Assembly (NCBI RefSeq): GCF_014195505.1
Contig: NZ_JACIBV010000001.1
Coordinates: 2,852,001-2,916,000 of the forward strand
Length of the DNA: 64,000 nt
Direction of reading: 5' to 3'
Origin: Nonomuraea dietziae
Lineage (GTDB): Bacteria > Actinomycetota > Actinomycetes > Streptosporangiales > Streptosporangiaceae
In this document: positions 8,192 through 17,184 of the stretch, one piece after another
How the letters are laid out: each line of letters starts with the position of its first letter
Position numbering within the stretch: the stretch's first letter is position 1
Notes under the pieces: generated by a model
Told to the model about the DNA's origin: nothing
Database searches by the model: none
What the model saw: the letters and a program-made list of their open reading frames with translations, nothing else
Program-made: the position numbers and the translations under genes

Positions 8192-9354
8192 CGGGTGGAC
8201 ACCTCCAGAAGTGGGACAAGCTGCTCGGCGGCCGTCATCGAGCCGTGGTAGCCGACGAAGGCCGCCTCGATCGGGTGGGTCGCAGAGGCGAGGATGACAC
8301 AGTCGGTGTACGGCACGGCGACGAGGTCGCCGATCCTGCCCATCCACTCCCTGCGCACGTCGGGGCCGAACCACCCCGAATCCACCGCCTCCTGTCTGGA
8401 CACCACCCAGGCCTTGCCCGCCAGCACCTCACGCCATGCCTCGAGCACCGCGGGAGCGGCGCCCTGCTCGGTGTAGACGTGCCTGGCCCTGGCCTCTCCT
8501 CCGAACATCGCCACGCCCTCGCTCAAGGCGGGGGTGGCCTGCGCGTCGATCTTCTCCACGGCGTTGACCATGCCGTGGTCGGCCGTGACGTAGAGCGCCG
8601 AGCCGGGAGGGAGCGTCTCGGCCAGCCGCGCGGCCATGTCGTCGACCAACTCGAGCTGGTCGAGCCACTGGGGGCTGCCCCAGCCCACGAGGTGCCCTGT
8701 CGCGTCGAGGTCGCCGTGGTAGACGGTCACGTGGGCGCGCGGCCCTGCCAGCATCGCCTTCACCCCCGCCACGCGCTCCTCCACGGTGTCGGCGGGCACG
8801 TAGCGCACGCCCCTGTAGACGGCCTCGGTCAGGCCCGTGCCCTCGAAGGCGGCGGGCCCGACGTAGCTGGGCGTGATGCCCGCCCTGGCCGCGCGCTGGT
8901 AGACGGTCTCGGCGGGCTGCCACTCGGAGGGGTCCATCGGCGGCATGCCCTTGGGCAGGCTCCAGCGCAGGCAGTTGAACAGGTGCCGCTCCCCCGGCAC
9001 GGCCAGCGTCATGCCCAGCATGCCGTGCTCACCGGGAGGCAGGCCGGTGCCGAGCGAGCACAGGCTGGTCACGGTGGTCGAGGGGAAGCCCGCGGTGAGA
9101 CGCCTCGCGGTGGCCGAGGACAGGAAGGGGGCGCGGTCGGCGTGGGCCCGCAGGAGCTCGGCGCCCAGCCCGTCGACCAGGAAGAGGCAGACCCGGTCGG
9201 CGGGGGCGAGATCCAGGAGGTTGTCCGAATCCGCGGACCGGGCGCCCTGGTCGCGGCTCGGGACGCCGAGGGCGGCGAGGAGTGAGCTCGGCAGGTCGGC
9301 CAGGGAGTTGCCGCCGTAGGCGGGGACCATGGGCTGGGGGGGCTTGCCGTCCAT
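8188..9354 (-). CDS. Alkaline phosphatase superfamily nucleotide pyrophosphatase/phosphodiesterase
   Basis: 388 residues. The ATG at 9354 follows AGGAG; a GTG one codon upstream and an ATG at 9330 are alternatives. Motifs of the type I phosphodiesterase/alkaline phosphatase fold are visible: the first metal Asp in CLFLVDGLGAELL, the nucleophile Thr in FPSTTVTSL, GEHGMLG, VYHGDLDATGH and the metal ligands in YVTADHGM. These enzymes hydrolyse nucleotide or phosphodiester bonds using two metals. No signal peptide is evident, so a cytosolic role is likely; the substrate is unknown. It is the first gene of a two-gene unit with the sulfurtransferase. Confidence 0.86.
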   Translation of the reverse strand: MDGKPPQPMVPAYGGNSLADLPSSLLAALGVPSRDQGARSADSDNLLDLAPADRVCLFLVDGLGAELLRAHADRAPFLSSATARRLTAGFPSTTVTSLCSLGTGLPPGEHGMLGMTLAVPGERHLFNCLRWSLPKGMPPMDPSEWQPAETVYQRAARAGITPSYVGPAAFEGTGLTEAVYRGVRYVPADTVEERVAGVKAMLAGPRAHVTVYHGDLDATGHLVGWGSPQWLDQLELVDDMAARLAETLPPGSALYVTADHGMVNAVEKIDAQATPALSEGVAMFGGEARARHVYTEQGAAPAVLEAWREVLAGKAWVVSRQEAVDSGWFGPDVRREWMGRIGDLVAVPYTDCVILASATHPIEAAFVGYHGSMTAAEQLVPLLEVSTR

Positions 9355-9649
9355 CACGCTCCTGAGGTGTCGAACTCGGATGGGTGCGCGCTCGTACGGG
9401 CCTCCGCTCGAGCTCGCCGGGGCCCGGGCGGCCGGACGCGTCCGCCACCGCCGCTCAGGGGACGTGCGTCGGCGCGCCCTCGCGAGTCAGGTGCGCGGCG
9501 GGGCACGGGGAAGCGGGCCCCTGACCTCGCCCCGCGCACAGGGGGCGCACGCAGAGGCTCCGCTTCGGCCCGCGCGCGATGGGGGCGGTACGAGCAGGCG
9601 CGGGGCGATGGCGTGGGGCGCGGAGGCGGGGGCACGGGGTGGCGGGAGG

Positions 9650-10249
9650 TCAGGTGGCGGCGCGAGCGGTGGCCTCGGACAGGGCCTTGGCGAAGGCGAG
9701 CACGTGCCCCACCGCCTCGGGACCGTCGGCGGCCTCGCTGACCCGCAGCGACAGGTCGTCGGCGGTGATCGCGCCGGTGTAGCCGTGGTCGGCCTCGCAG
9801 TTCTCGTCGCCGCAGGTGGCGGGTTCGAGGTCGACGTGGGAGATGGCGCCCCACCCGATGGTGAGCGTCGCCTCGGTGGGCGGCACCCCGGGAACGTAGG
9901 AGGCGGGATCGGGCACGACCCTGGTGACCGCGACCGACTGGACGCGGCTGAGCCGTACGGCCTCGGTGGTGGTGGAGGCGTGGGAGGCCGAGACGCCCTC
10001 GGCGGGCGGGTGCTCGTCGGTGTGGCAGACCAGCAGCCGGGAGCCCGTCAGGACCAGCACCGTGACGTGCCTGCGCACCTCCATGGCCGGGTCGAACGTG
10101 GCCTCGTGGTGCACCACGTAGGCGGTCACCGCCTCCTTGCCCAGCGCGGATTCGACCGCATCGGTGACGAGGTCGGGATAGTAGCCGCTGCGCTCGATCG
10201 CTTCACGCAGGCCCGCGGCTGAGACTCGGGTTTCCCTCATGGCATCCAT
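9650..10249 (-). CDS. DUF5998 family protein
   Basis: 199 residues from ATG at 10249 (a second ATG lies at 10240). Sequence and length fit DUF5998, an actinobacterial family of unknown function. Recognisable stretches include LREAIERSGYYPDLVTDAVE, VVHHEATFDPAMEVRRHVTV, LLVCHTDEHP and GWGAISHVDLEPA. A CGDENCEADHGY segment has two cysteines and a histidine that might bind metal; that is speculation. No membrane or signal segment. About 290 GC-rich bases on its 3' side (9358-9649) hold nothing I can name. Confidence 0.82.
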   Translation of the reverse strand: MDAMRETRVSAAGLREAIERSGYYPDLVTDAVESALGKEAVTAYVVHHEATFDPAMEVRRHVTVLVLTGSRLLVCHTDEHPPAEGVSASHASTTTEAVRLSRVQSVAVTRVVPDPASYVPGVPPTEATLTIGWGAISHVDLEPATCGDENCEADHGYTGAITADDLSLRVSEAADGPEAVGHVLAFAKALSEATARAAT

Positions 10250-10555
10250 CCTGCCAGCCCTCGGACACCGCTCACACTCACAGGCACATATCCGGACATT
10301 TCCTAATACGTTATGCATATCGCTTTACCGGATACTTTTATAGAGCGCTATGGCGGACAATTGCCTGACATAACATTTCGCCAACTCGTATCCCGTTCCG
10401 CGGCATACCCTGCCGGAACAGCGGGCACCCCGGCCGCCCTTGGCCGTGCCCCGACCGCCTCAGCGCCGCGGTCGGCTCCCCTGCGGGCGCTCGGACGAGC
10501 CGGCGGTCCCTCTCCCGGCACCGAGAAGAGGCGGCGGACGTCCCGGTGTCCGATC
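10250..10555. other. Gene-free stretch with an AT-rich island
   Basis: Bases about 10285-10400 are markedly AT-richer than the surroundings (for example CCTAATACGTTATGCATATC) and probably hold the promoter of the DUF5998 gene. A short plus-strand frame starting at 10313 lacks a ribosome site and resembles no family, so I do not call it. The remainder is GC-rich without recognisable features. Confidence 0.5.
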
Positions 10556-10755
10556 GGGGCGATCCTCCGGTACTCGCTGACCTGAGGCGGGAGCACGCCT
10601 CCCATTCCCAGGGCGGGGCGATCCTCCGGTACTCCCTGACCTGAGGCGGGAGCACGCCTCCCACGCCCAGGGCGGGGCGATCCTCCGGTACTCCCTGACC
10701 TGAGGCGGGAGCACGCCTCCCACGCCCAGGGCGGGGCGATCCTCCGGTACTCGCT
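10556..10755. repeat. 59-bp tandem repeat, about 3.4 copies, each with a hairpin
   Basis: Units begin with GGGGCGATCCTCCGGTACTC and recur every 59 bases (GATCCTCCGG at 10561, 10620, 10679 and 10738). Copies differ by only a few bases. Each full unit holds the inverted repeat AGGCG-GGAGCA-CGCCT. The array lies downstream of the Pat-like gene on the minus strand. Confidence 0.9.
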
Positions 10756-10772
10756 GGCCGGGGCGAGTCTCA

Positions 10773-10833
10773 CTCCCCGTGCCCCGACCGGGGCGGGGCT
10801 TCCGCTCCCCGTGCCCGGACCGGGGGCGGGGCT
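10773..10833. repeat. Two imperfect 32-bp direct repeats
   Basis: The motif CTCCCCGTGCCC recurs at 10773 and 10805, each time followed by a CCG/CGG hairpin ending CGGGGCT. The pair sits just past the stop of the Pat-like gene and may serve as its terminator. Confidence 0.6.
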
Positions 10834-10927
10834 CTCGTTGTCTGGGCCAGGGGCTTCGTCTCAGGGGCGACCGAGGCGGTTGGACTCCCCGGGGGCGGGT
10901 GAGGTGACGCGTTGTCGTCTGAGGGGC

Positions 10928-13780
10928 TCAGGCGAGGCGGCGGGGGCCTCCGTCGCGGCGGGGGCCCTCGGGGCTTCTCAGGACGGCGCGCGCGCCCAGC
11001 ACGAACACCTCCGACTCCCCCACCAGGACGGGGTCGAGGTCGAGTCTGGCGACCTCCGGCAGGTCGTTGGCCAGGCGGCCGACCCTCACCAGGAGCTCCT
11101 GCAGCGCGCCGACGGCGACGGGTGGGTAGCCGTACTCGCCGAAGAGCAGCGGCGCGGCCTCCACCGAGCGCACCAGGCCCGCGGCGTCCTCCGCGGTGAG
11201 AGGGGCGAGCCGGTAGCCGCGGTCGCGCAGGAGGCGGGCTGTCACGTCGCCGAGGCCGAAGGAGACGACAGGGCCGAAGGCGGGATCCTCCAGGACGTTC
11301 ACGACTGTGGGGACGGCGGGTTGGGGTGCCATCTTCTGGACGGCGAGGACCACGTCCGCGCCGAGCTGTCCTGCGAGGTCGGCGTGGGCCTGTCGGACGG
11401 CCGCGGGTGAGGTCAGGCCCAGGCGTACGGTGCCGGCCCGCTTGGCGGCCTCGGGGTCGGCGGCCTTCAGCACCACCGGCCAGCCCAGGCGCTCGGCGGC
11501 GGCGACGGCGTCGTCCGGGGTCTGGACGATCTCGGCGGGCCAGACGGTGAGGCCGTAGCATGCGAGCAGCTCGGTGGGGTCGATCTCGACAGGACCGGCG
11601 TCGGCCCGCGGCGACTCCTCCGGCAGGACCTCGGCCGGAGTGCCTACGTGGTCGGCCGCCGAGCCCTCCTGACCCATGGATCCCGGGACCTCGGCCGAGG
11701 TGCCTACCGGGCCGACCGCTGAGGTCTCCTGACCCGCGAGCTCCGGGACTTCGGCTGCGGTCCCCTCGGGGGATGCGAGGGGGTCGGCTGGAGGATGGGT
11801 CAGGGCTCGGGCGACGAGGGTGCGGGCGGATGCGGTGTCGATGTGGTCGAGCTCGGGCGGCGCCCCCGCCGGCTGCTTGCGCCACAGCGCGTACCGCACG
11901 ACGTCGGCCAGCGCCCGCACCGCCTCCTCGGGCGCCGCGTACGAGGGCACCGAGCCGCGTTCGGGCAGGGCGGCCGGGTCGGTTCGCAGTTCCGCGGGCA
12001 TCCCGAGCTGTCCTTCGAACGTGGCGAGCACCGGCTTGCCCGCCTCACGCGAGACCCTCACCAGCTCGGCCGCCACCGAAGCGGAGTCGCCGGGGATCGG
12101 GGGCATGTAGATGACGACCGCCGCGTCCACGTCCGGGTCGGCGAGAACGCCCGCGAGAGCCGTACCGAACTCCTGGGCACCTGCCGCCGCGCCGAGGTTG
12201 ACCGGCGGGCGGGGCTCGAGCCCCGCGCTGACGCACGCGTCGACGGCCAGCAGACCCAGGGCGTCGGAGTTGGTGACCAGGCCGACGCGCGGCCCCGCGG
12301 GCAGCGGCTGGCAGGCCAGCAGCTGCCCGACGTCGAACAGCTGGATGAGGTCGTCGACCCTGATGACGCCCGCCTGATCGAACAGCGAGCTGAGCGCGCT
12401 GTCGGGCAGGCGCAGGGCGGAGGCGGAGTGGCCGATGGGCACGCCCTGGGTGGTGCCGCCGCTCTTCACCACGACGATCGGCTTGCGGCGCGAGATGCGC
12501 CTGGCCAGGCGGGCGAACTTGCGCGGGTTACCCAGCGACTCCAGGTAGAGCAGGATGACCTCGGTGGCCTCGTCCTCCTCCCAGTACTGCAGGAGGTCGT
12601 TGCCCGACACGTCGGCCCTGTTGCCCGCCGAGACGAAGCTGGAGATGCCGATGCCGCGCTGGGCGACGCGCTGCAGCAGCGCGGTGCCGAGGGCGCCCGA
12701 CTGGCTGAAGAAGCCGACCCTGCCCCTGCCGGGGACGGTCGCCGCGAGCGTGGCGTTCAGCCGTACGGCCGGGTCGGTGTTGGCGATGCCGAGGCAGTTG
12801 GGGCCGACCACGCGCAGGCCGTACGCGCGGGCGATGCGGGCGAGCTCGTCCTGGCGCGCCCGCCCCTTCGGCCCCGTCTCGCCGAAGCCCGAGGAGACCA
12901 CGACCAGGCCGCGCACGCCCTTCTCCGCGCACTCCTTGACCACGTCGATCACGCTGTCAGCCGGTACGGCGAGCACCGCGAGGTCGACCTCGCCGTCGAT
13001 GTCCTTGACGCTCGGGTAGGCCCGTACGCCCGCCACGGCTCGCACCTCGCGGTGGACGGGGTAGACGGGCCCGGTGAAGTCGGCGGCCAGCAGGTTGCGC
13101 AGCACGGTCTGGCCGACGCCCCCCGGCTCGCGTGAGGCGCCGATGACGGCGACGGAGCCGGGCGTGAGCAGCCTGGCGATGGAGCGGGCCTCGGCGCGGT
13201 GCTCGCGTGAGGCCGTCACCTCGTCCGAGGTCTCGGTCGGGGTGAGGTCGAGCGTCATGCGGACCACGCCGTCGGCGAAGCGGCTCTGGGCGGTGTAGCC
13301 GACCTGGCGCAGGACGCCCATCATCTTCATGTTCGCGGGCAGCACGTCGGCGATGAAGGTCTCGATGCCGCGCTCGCGGGCGGTGGCGGCCAGGTGCTCC
13401 AGCATGACCGAGGCCACGCCCCTGCCCTGGTGGGCGTCCTCGACGAGGAAGGCGACCTCGGCCTCGCCCGGAGCCGTGCGGTCGTAGCGGACGACGGCCA
13501 CCATCTCGGTGCCGATCGTGGCGATCAGGGCGACCCTGTCGACGTAGTCGACGTTGGTGAAGAAGGCCACTTCGCGGTCCGACAGCTTGGGCCTGGGCCC
13601 GAAGTAGCGGAAATAGATGGATTCGGCCGACAGTCGTGAGTAGAACGCCCTGAGCCGGTCAGCGTCGGCAGGCCTGATCGGCCGCACGTGCGCCGTGCCA
13701 CCGTCGGCCAGGACGACGTCCGCCTCCCAGTGGGCGGGATAGTGAGCCTCCACAGTCCCGAGCGTAGACCCGTGCCTCAC
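10928..13780 (-). CDS. Bifunctional GNAT acetyltransferase / NDP-forming acyl-CoA ligase (Pat-like)
   Basis: 950 residues. Domains in order: GNAT acetyltransferase (about 20-185, acetyl-CoA loop VEDAHQGRGVASVMLEHL), CoA-binding Rossmann domain (about 205-335, PGSVAVIGASREPGGVGQTV), succinyl-CoA-ligase-like domains (about 345-650, including GFFSQSGALGTALLQR and PIGHSASALRLPDSAL) and a C-terminal ATP-grasp domain (about 725-930, GWPVVLKAADPEA). Related actinomycete enzymes acetylate lysines of acyl-CoA synthetases and other proteins; here the GNAT domain is N-terminal. A Ser/Thr/Pro/Glu-rich linker (about 662-730) contains 20-residue tandem repeats. Start is GTG at 13780; GTG at 13753 is equally possible, as neither has a clear ribosome site. 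Confidence 0.88.
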   Translation of the reverse strand: MRHGSTLGTVEAHYPAHWEADVVLADGGTAHVRPIRPADADRLRAFYSRLSAESIYFRYFGPRPKLSDREVAFFTNVDYVDRVALIATIGTEMVAVVRYDRTAPGEAEVAFLVEDAHQGRGVASVMLEHLAATARERGIETFIADVLPANMKMMGVLRQVGYTAQSRFADGVVRMTLDLTPTETSDEVTASREHRAEARSIARLLTPGSVAVIGASREPGGVGQTVLRNLLAADFTGPVYPVHREVRAVAGVRAYPSVKDIDGEVDLAVLAVPADSVIDVVKECAEKGVRGLVVVSSGFGETGPKGRARQDELARIARAYGLRVVGPNCLGIANTDPAVRLNATLAATVPGRGRVGFFSQSGALGTALLQRVAQRGIGISSFVSAGNRADVSGNDLLQYWEEDEATEVILLYLESLGNPRKFARLARRISRRKPIVVVKSGGTTQGVPIGHSASALRLPDSALSSLFDQAGVIRVDDLIQLFDVGQLLACQPLPAGPRVGLVTNSDALGLLAVDACVSAGLEPRPPVNLGAAAGAQEFGTALAGVLADPDVDAAVVIYMPPIPGDSASVAAELVRVSREAGKPVLATFEGQLGMPAELRTDPAALPERGSVPSYAAPEEAVRALADVVRYALWRKQPAGAPPELDHIDTASARTLVARALTHPPADPLASPEGTAAEVPELAGQETSAVGPVGTSAEVPGSMGQEGSAADHVGTPAEVLPEESPRADAGPVEIDPTELLACYGLTVWPAEIVQTPDDAVAAAERLGWPVVLKAADPEAAKRAGTVRLGLTSPAAVRQAHADLAGQLGADVVLAVQKMAPQPAVPTVVNVLEDPAFGPVVSFGLGDVTARLLRDRGYRLAPLTAEDAAGLVRSVEAAPLLFGEYGYPPVAVGALQELLVRVGRLANDLPEVARLDLDPVLVGESEVFVLGARAVLRSPEGPRRDGGPRRLA

Positions 13781-13911
13781 ATGCGGCGCCCGTTGGGCAA
13801 CGCTTGTGCATCGACTAGGACCGGGTGTCCGGTGTATGCCCCACGAGCAGGCCCGAAGCTGTTAAGTTTTTCGGCGTCAGGCGCGAAGGATTGCAGCAAG
13901 GCGGTGACATC

Positions 13912-14805
13912 ATGACGCGGGTCGTGGTGGTGGGCGATCTCATGACCGATGCGGTCGCGCGCGCCCGCTACGCCCTCGCCAGGGCGAGTGACACCCCGGC
14001 GATCGTCACCATGCACGGTGGCGGGTCGGGGGCGAACATCGCCTCCTGGCTGGCGGTCGAGGGCGCCGAGGTCGCCTTCATCGGCCGCCGTGGCGCCGAT
14101 ATCACAGGGCGCAACCGCGACATGGAGCTCATGGGCTACGGCGTCGACGCCAGGCTCGTGATGGATCCCGAGCGGCCGACCGGCACCTGCGTGGTGCTCG
14201 TCACGCACAAGGGCGAGCGCACCATGCTCTCCGATCCTGGCGCCAACGCCGCGCTGTCGCCGGAGGACCTGCCGCGCGACCTGTTCAACTCGGGCGGCCA
14301 CCTGCACCTGTCCGGCTACACGCTGATCAACGAGGGCTCCCGCGAGGCGGGCCTGGCGGCGCTGGAGATGGCGCGCAGGTCCGGCATGTCGATCTCGGTC
14401 GACTGTTCGTCCTCGGCGCCGCTCGAGCGCACCGGCGCCGAGCCGTTCCTCGAGTGGACCAACGGCGTCAAGCTGCTGTTCGCCAACTCCGACCAGGCCA
14501 AGGTGCTGACCGGCCGCGACGACCCCGAGGCCGCGGCCAAGGTGCTCACCGCCTGGTTCCCGCAGGTCGTCATCAAGATGAACGTCGACGGCGCGCTGTG
14601 GTACACCAACGGCCGCCCCGAGCCCGTCAGGGTGGCGGCCGAGCCCGTGGAGCGGGTGGTCGACGGCACGGGCGCGGGTGACGCGTTCTGCGCGGGCTTC
14701 CTTCCCGCGTGGCTGGCGGGCAAGCCGCCGGCCGAGGCGCTGTCGGCCGGCTGCGGCCTCGCCTCCAAGGCGATCTCCCACCTCGGGGCTCGCCCGCGCC
14801 TCTGA
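13912..14805 (+). CDS. PfkB/ribokinase-family carbohydrate kinase
   Basis: 297 residues from ATG at 13912, chosen because the PfkB fold begins directly with TRVVVVGDLMTDAV. Family signatures are GGGSGANIASWLAVEG near the N-terminus and the ATP/anion-hole motif VVDGTGAGDAFCAGF near the C-terminus, with the catalytic base Asp in DGTGAGD. Members phosphorylate sugars such as ribose, fructose or adenosine in the cytosol; the exact substrate is not determinable. Stands alone, divergent from the Pat-like gene (131 bases between starts) and convergent with recQ. Confidence 0.9.
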   Translation: MTRVVVVGDLMTDAVARARYALARASDTPAIVTMHGGGSGANIASWLAVEGAEVAFIGRRGADITGRNRDMELMGYGVDARLVMDPERPTGTCVVLVTHKGERTMLSDPGANAALSPEDLPRDLFNSGGHLHLSGYTLINEGSREAGLAALEMARRSGMSISVDCSSSAPLERTGAEPFLEWTNGVKLLFANSDQAKVLTGRDDPEAAAKVLTAWFPQVVIKMNVDGALWYTNGRPEPVRVAAEPVERVVDGTGAGDAFCAGFLPAWLAGKPPAEALSAGCGLASKAISHLGARPRL

Positions 14806-15002
14806 GGCAGAGGCTTGCAGCCGCCGCCGCTGCCTGGCAGAGGTGAACTGCCCGACCTGAGCCCGGCCGTCTCGAGGGCCGGGCCGCCGGAGTCCTGCGG
14901 GAGGCGTCGCTGGTGCCGCTGCTGTGGAACAGGCCGGCGCTGATCCGCGGCAGGAACGCCACGAACATCCACATCAGCCCGACGGGATGCGGATGGGAGT
15001 GG

Positions 15003-15034
15003 CGTCCTGACGCGCCTCGTGACCCGTCAGGACG
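15003..15034 (-). terminator. Hairpin overlapping the recQ stop codon
   Basis: Perfect 10-bp arms (CGTCCTGACG at 15003-15012, CGTCAGGACG at 15025-15034) around a 12-nt loop. The right arm contains the last codons and stop of the minus-strand helicase gene, so it probably terminates both this gene and the convergent kinase gene. Confidence 0.6.
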
Positions 15035-17126
15035 TCGTGGCCAGCGCCAGGGGAAGGACGGCGGGCGCGCCCGCGTGGCGGATCAGCGCCGCGCCGAGCG
15101 TCATCGTCCAGCCCGTGTCGACCCTGTCGTCGATCAGCAGGACCGGGCCTCCGCACTGGGCGATCGCCGCGCCCAGCTCCTTGGGCATCGCGAGCGTCTC
15201 CCTGATCGCCTGGACCCGCTTGGCGCTGTTGAACTGCTGGCCGGGTGAGCCCGCCCGGTAGCCGAGCTCGCCGAGGTAGGTCAGCCGCCCCACGCTCGCC
15301 AGCCGTTCGGCGAAGCCGCGCACGAGCTGCGGCCTGGACGCCGAGGGCACGTTGACGACCGCGACGGGCCGCTCCTTCCAGTCCCACGCGGCCAGCACCT
15401 GGATGACGGCCTTGAACATGTCGTCGGGCAGCTGCGTGTCGGGGCCGTTGAACAGCTCTCTCAGCCGGTTGCCCCAGCCGATGTCGGTGAGCCTGCCCAG
15501 CGCCCTGCCCGGCTCGGCGCCCAGCTCCGGCTTGATGCGCCCGGAGAGGTCCTGCAGCCCGGTGGGCCACTGCCTGCGGGCCTCGACCTCGACGCCGGGC
15601 CTGGACAGGGTCTGGCGGGCGCTCTCGACCGCCACCGCCGCGATCTCGGGCGAGCGGTGCCGGCCGGTGCAGTTGTCGCAGCGCCCGCAGGGGGTCGCCG
15701 CGTCGTCGTCGAGCCGCCTGCGCAGGTACTCCTCCCTGCACTCGGTGGTGGTGAGGTAGCCGAGCATGGCCTCCTGCTCGGCTCTGCGCTCCGCGGCGAT
15801 GCGGGCGTAGCGCTCGGCGTCGTAGGCCCACTCCTCGCCCGTGGCCGTCCAGCCGCCCTTGACCCTGCGGACGGCGCCGTCGACGTCGAGCACCTTGAGC
15901 ATCATCTCCAGGCGGCTGCGGCTGAGGTCGACGACCGTCTCGAGCGCCTGGGTGGACATCACCCCGCCTGCCTCCAGCGCGCCGAGGGTGGCGCGGACCA
16001 CCTGCTCAGGGGGGAAGGCGAGGGAGGTGAAGTAGGCCCAGATGTCGCGGTCCTCGGTGCCGGGCAGCAGGATGACCTCGGCCCGTTCGACGCCACGGCC
16101 TGCCCTGCCGACCTGCTGGTAGTAGGCGACGGGCGACTGCGGTGCGCCGACGTGGATGACGAACCCGAGGTCGGGCTTGTCGAAGCCCATGCCGAGGGCG
16201 CTGGTGGCGACCAGTGCCTTGATCTTGTTGTTGAGCAGGGCCTCCTCGGCCGCGAGCCGTTCGGCGGGCTCGGTCTGGCCGGAGTAGGCGGCCACCTCGT
16301 GCCCCTGTTCGCGCAGGTAGGAGGCGATCTCGTGGGCGGCGGCCACGGTGAGGGTGTAGACGATGCCCGAGCCCGGCAGCTCGTTGAGTGTCTGGGCCAG
16401 CCAGGCCAGGCGCTGCTCGGCGGTAGGCAGCCTGACCACCGACAGGTGGAGGCTGTCGCGCTCCAGCGGCCCGCGCAGCACCAGCGTGCCCTCGTCGTCG
16501 CCCATGGGCGAGCGCAGCTGCTCGGCCACGTCGCGGGTGACGCGGGCGTTGGCCGTGGCGGTGGTGGCCAGCACGGGGATGCCTGGCGGCAGCTCCTCGA
16601 ACAGCGTGGCGAGCCTGCGGTAGTCGGGCCTGAAGTCGTGGCCCCAGTCGGAGATGCAGTGGGCCTCGTCGACCACGACCAGGCCCGCGCTCTCGGCGAG
16701 CTCGGGCAGGACGTTGTCGCGGAAGTCGGGGTTGTTGAGCCGCTCGGGGCTGACCAGGAGCACGTCGACCAGGCCCTCGGCCACGCGCCCGTAGACCTCC
16801 TCCCACTCCTCGGGGTTGGCGGAGTTGATGGTCACGGCGCGGATGCCGGCCCGCTCCGCGGCGGCGATCTGGTTGCGCATCAGCGCCAGCAGCGGGGAGA
16901 CGATGACCGTGGGGCCCTCGCCGAGCTCCCTGAGCAGCGCGGTGGCGACGAAGTAGACGGCCGACTTGCCCCACCCCGTGCGCTGGACGACCAGGACCCT
17001 GCGCCGCTCGACCACCAGGGCCTCGATCGCCGTCCACTGGTCGTCGCGCAGCCGCGCGTGCTCCCCGGCCAGCGCGCGCAGGTGGGTCTCGGCTTCTTCC
17101 CGCATCATCGCGACTGCTTCAGTCAT
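15027..17126 (-). CDS. RecQ-family ATP-dependent DNA helicase with C-terminal phosphoribosyltransferase-like domain
   Basis: 699 residues from an ATG with ribosome site AAGGAG. Helicase domain 1 (about 20-220) has RTGWGKSAVYF as Walker A and VVDEAHCISDWGHDFRPDYR as DEAH box plus the RecQ-specific aromatic loop. Domain 2 (about 225-380) contains ALGMGFDKPDLGFVIH and YYQQVGRAGRG. A four-cysteine zinc site follows (REEYLRR, CGRCDNC). The last 100 residues contain LLIDDRVDTGWTMTLGA, the PRPP-binding loop of type I phosphoribosyltransferases. The helicase unwinds DNA 3'-5' in repair and recombination; the role of the tail is unknown. The fusion occurs in actinobacteria as far as I recall. Confidence 0.92.
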   Translation of the reverse strand: MTEAVAMMREEAETHLRALAGEHARLRDDQWTAIEALVVERRRVLVVQRTGWGKSAVYFVATALLRELGEGPTVIVSPLLALMRNQIAAAERAGIRAVTINSANPEEWEEVYGRVAEGLVDVLLVSPERLNNPDFRDNVLPELAESAGLVVVDEAHCISDWGHDFRPDYRRLATLFEELPPGIPVLATTATANARVTRDVAEQLRSPMGDDEGTLVLRGPLERDSLHLSVVRLPTAEQRLAWLAQTLNELPGSGIVYTLTVAAAHEIASYLREQGHEVAAYSGQTEPAERLAAEEALLNNKIKALVATSALGMGFDKPDLGFVIHVGAPQSPVAYYQQVGRAGRGVERAEVILLPGTEDRDIWAYFTSLAFPPEQVVRATLGALEAGGVMSTQALETVVDLSRSRLEMMLKVLDVDGAVRRVKGGWTATGEEWAYDAERYARIAAERRAEQEAMLGYLTTTECREEYLRRRLDDDAATPCGRCDNCTGRHRSPEIAAVAVESARQTLSRPGVEVEARRQWPTGLQDLSGRIKPELGAEPGRALGRLTDIGWGNRLRELFNGPDTQLPDDMFKAVIQVLAAWDWKERPVAVVNVPSASRPQLVRGFAERLASVGRLTYLGELGYRAGSPGQQFNSAKRVQAIRETLAMPKELGAAIAQCGGPVLLIDDRVDTGWTMTLGAALIRHAGAPAVLPLALATTS

Positions 17127-17184
17127 GTGCTCCTTGTTACCAGGTCTCGCCGACGAATTCGCCCGCGAGCGCCCGAAGGAGGGG

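Noticed and set aside
10313..10585. 90-codon plus-strand frame in the AT-rich island
   Set aside because: No ribosome site or family resemblance; its second half runs into the repeat array.
10556..10755. Repeat array considered as CRISPR
   Set aside because: The copies are contiguous 59-bp units with no unique spacers, and there are no cas genes in the window.
14806..15002. Minus-strand frame starting MWMFVAFLPRISAG considered as a small membrane protein
   Set aside because: Only the first 15 residues look hydrophobic; the rest is Arg/Pro/Ser-rich and no ribosome site is present. It might be a remnant, but support is too weak.
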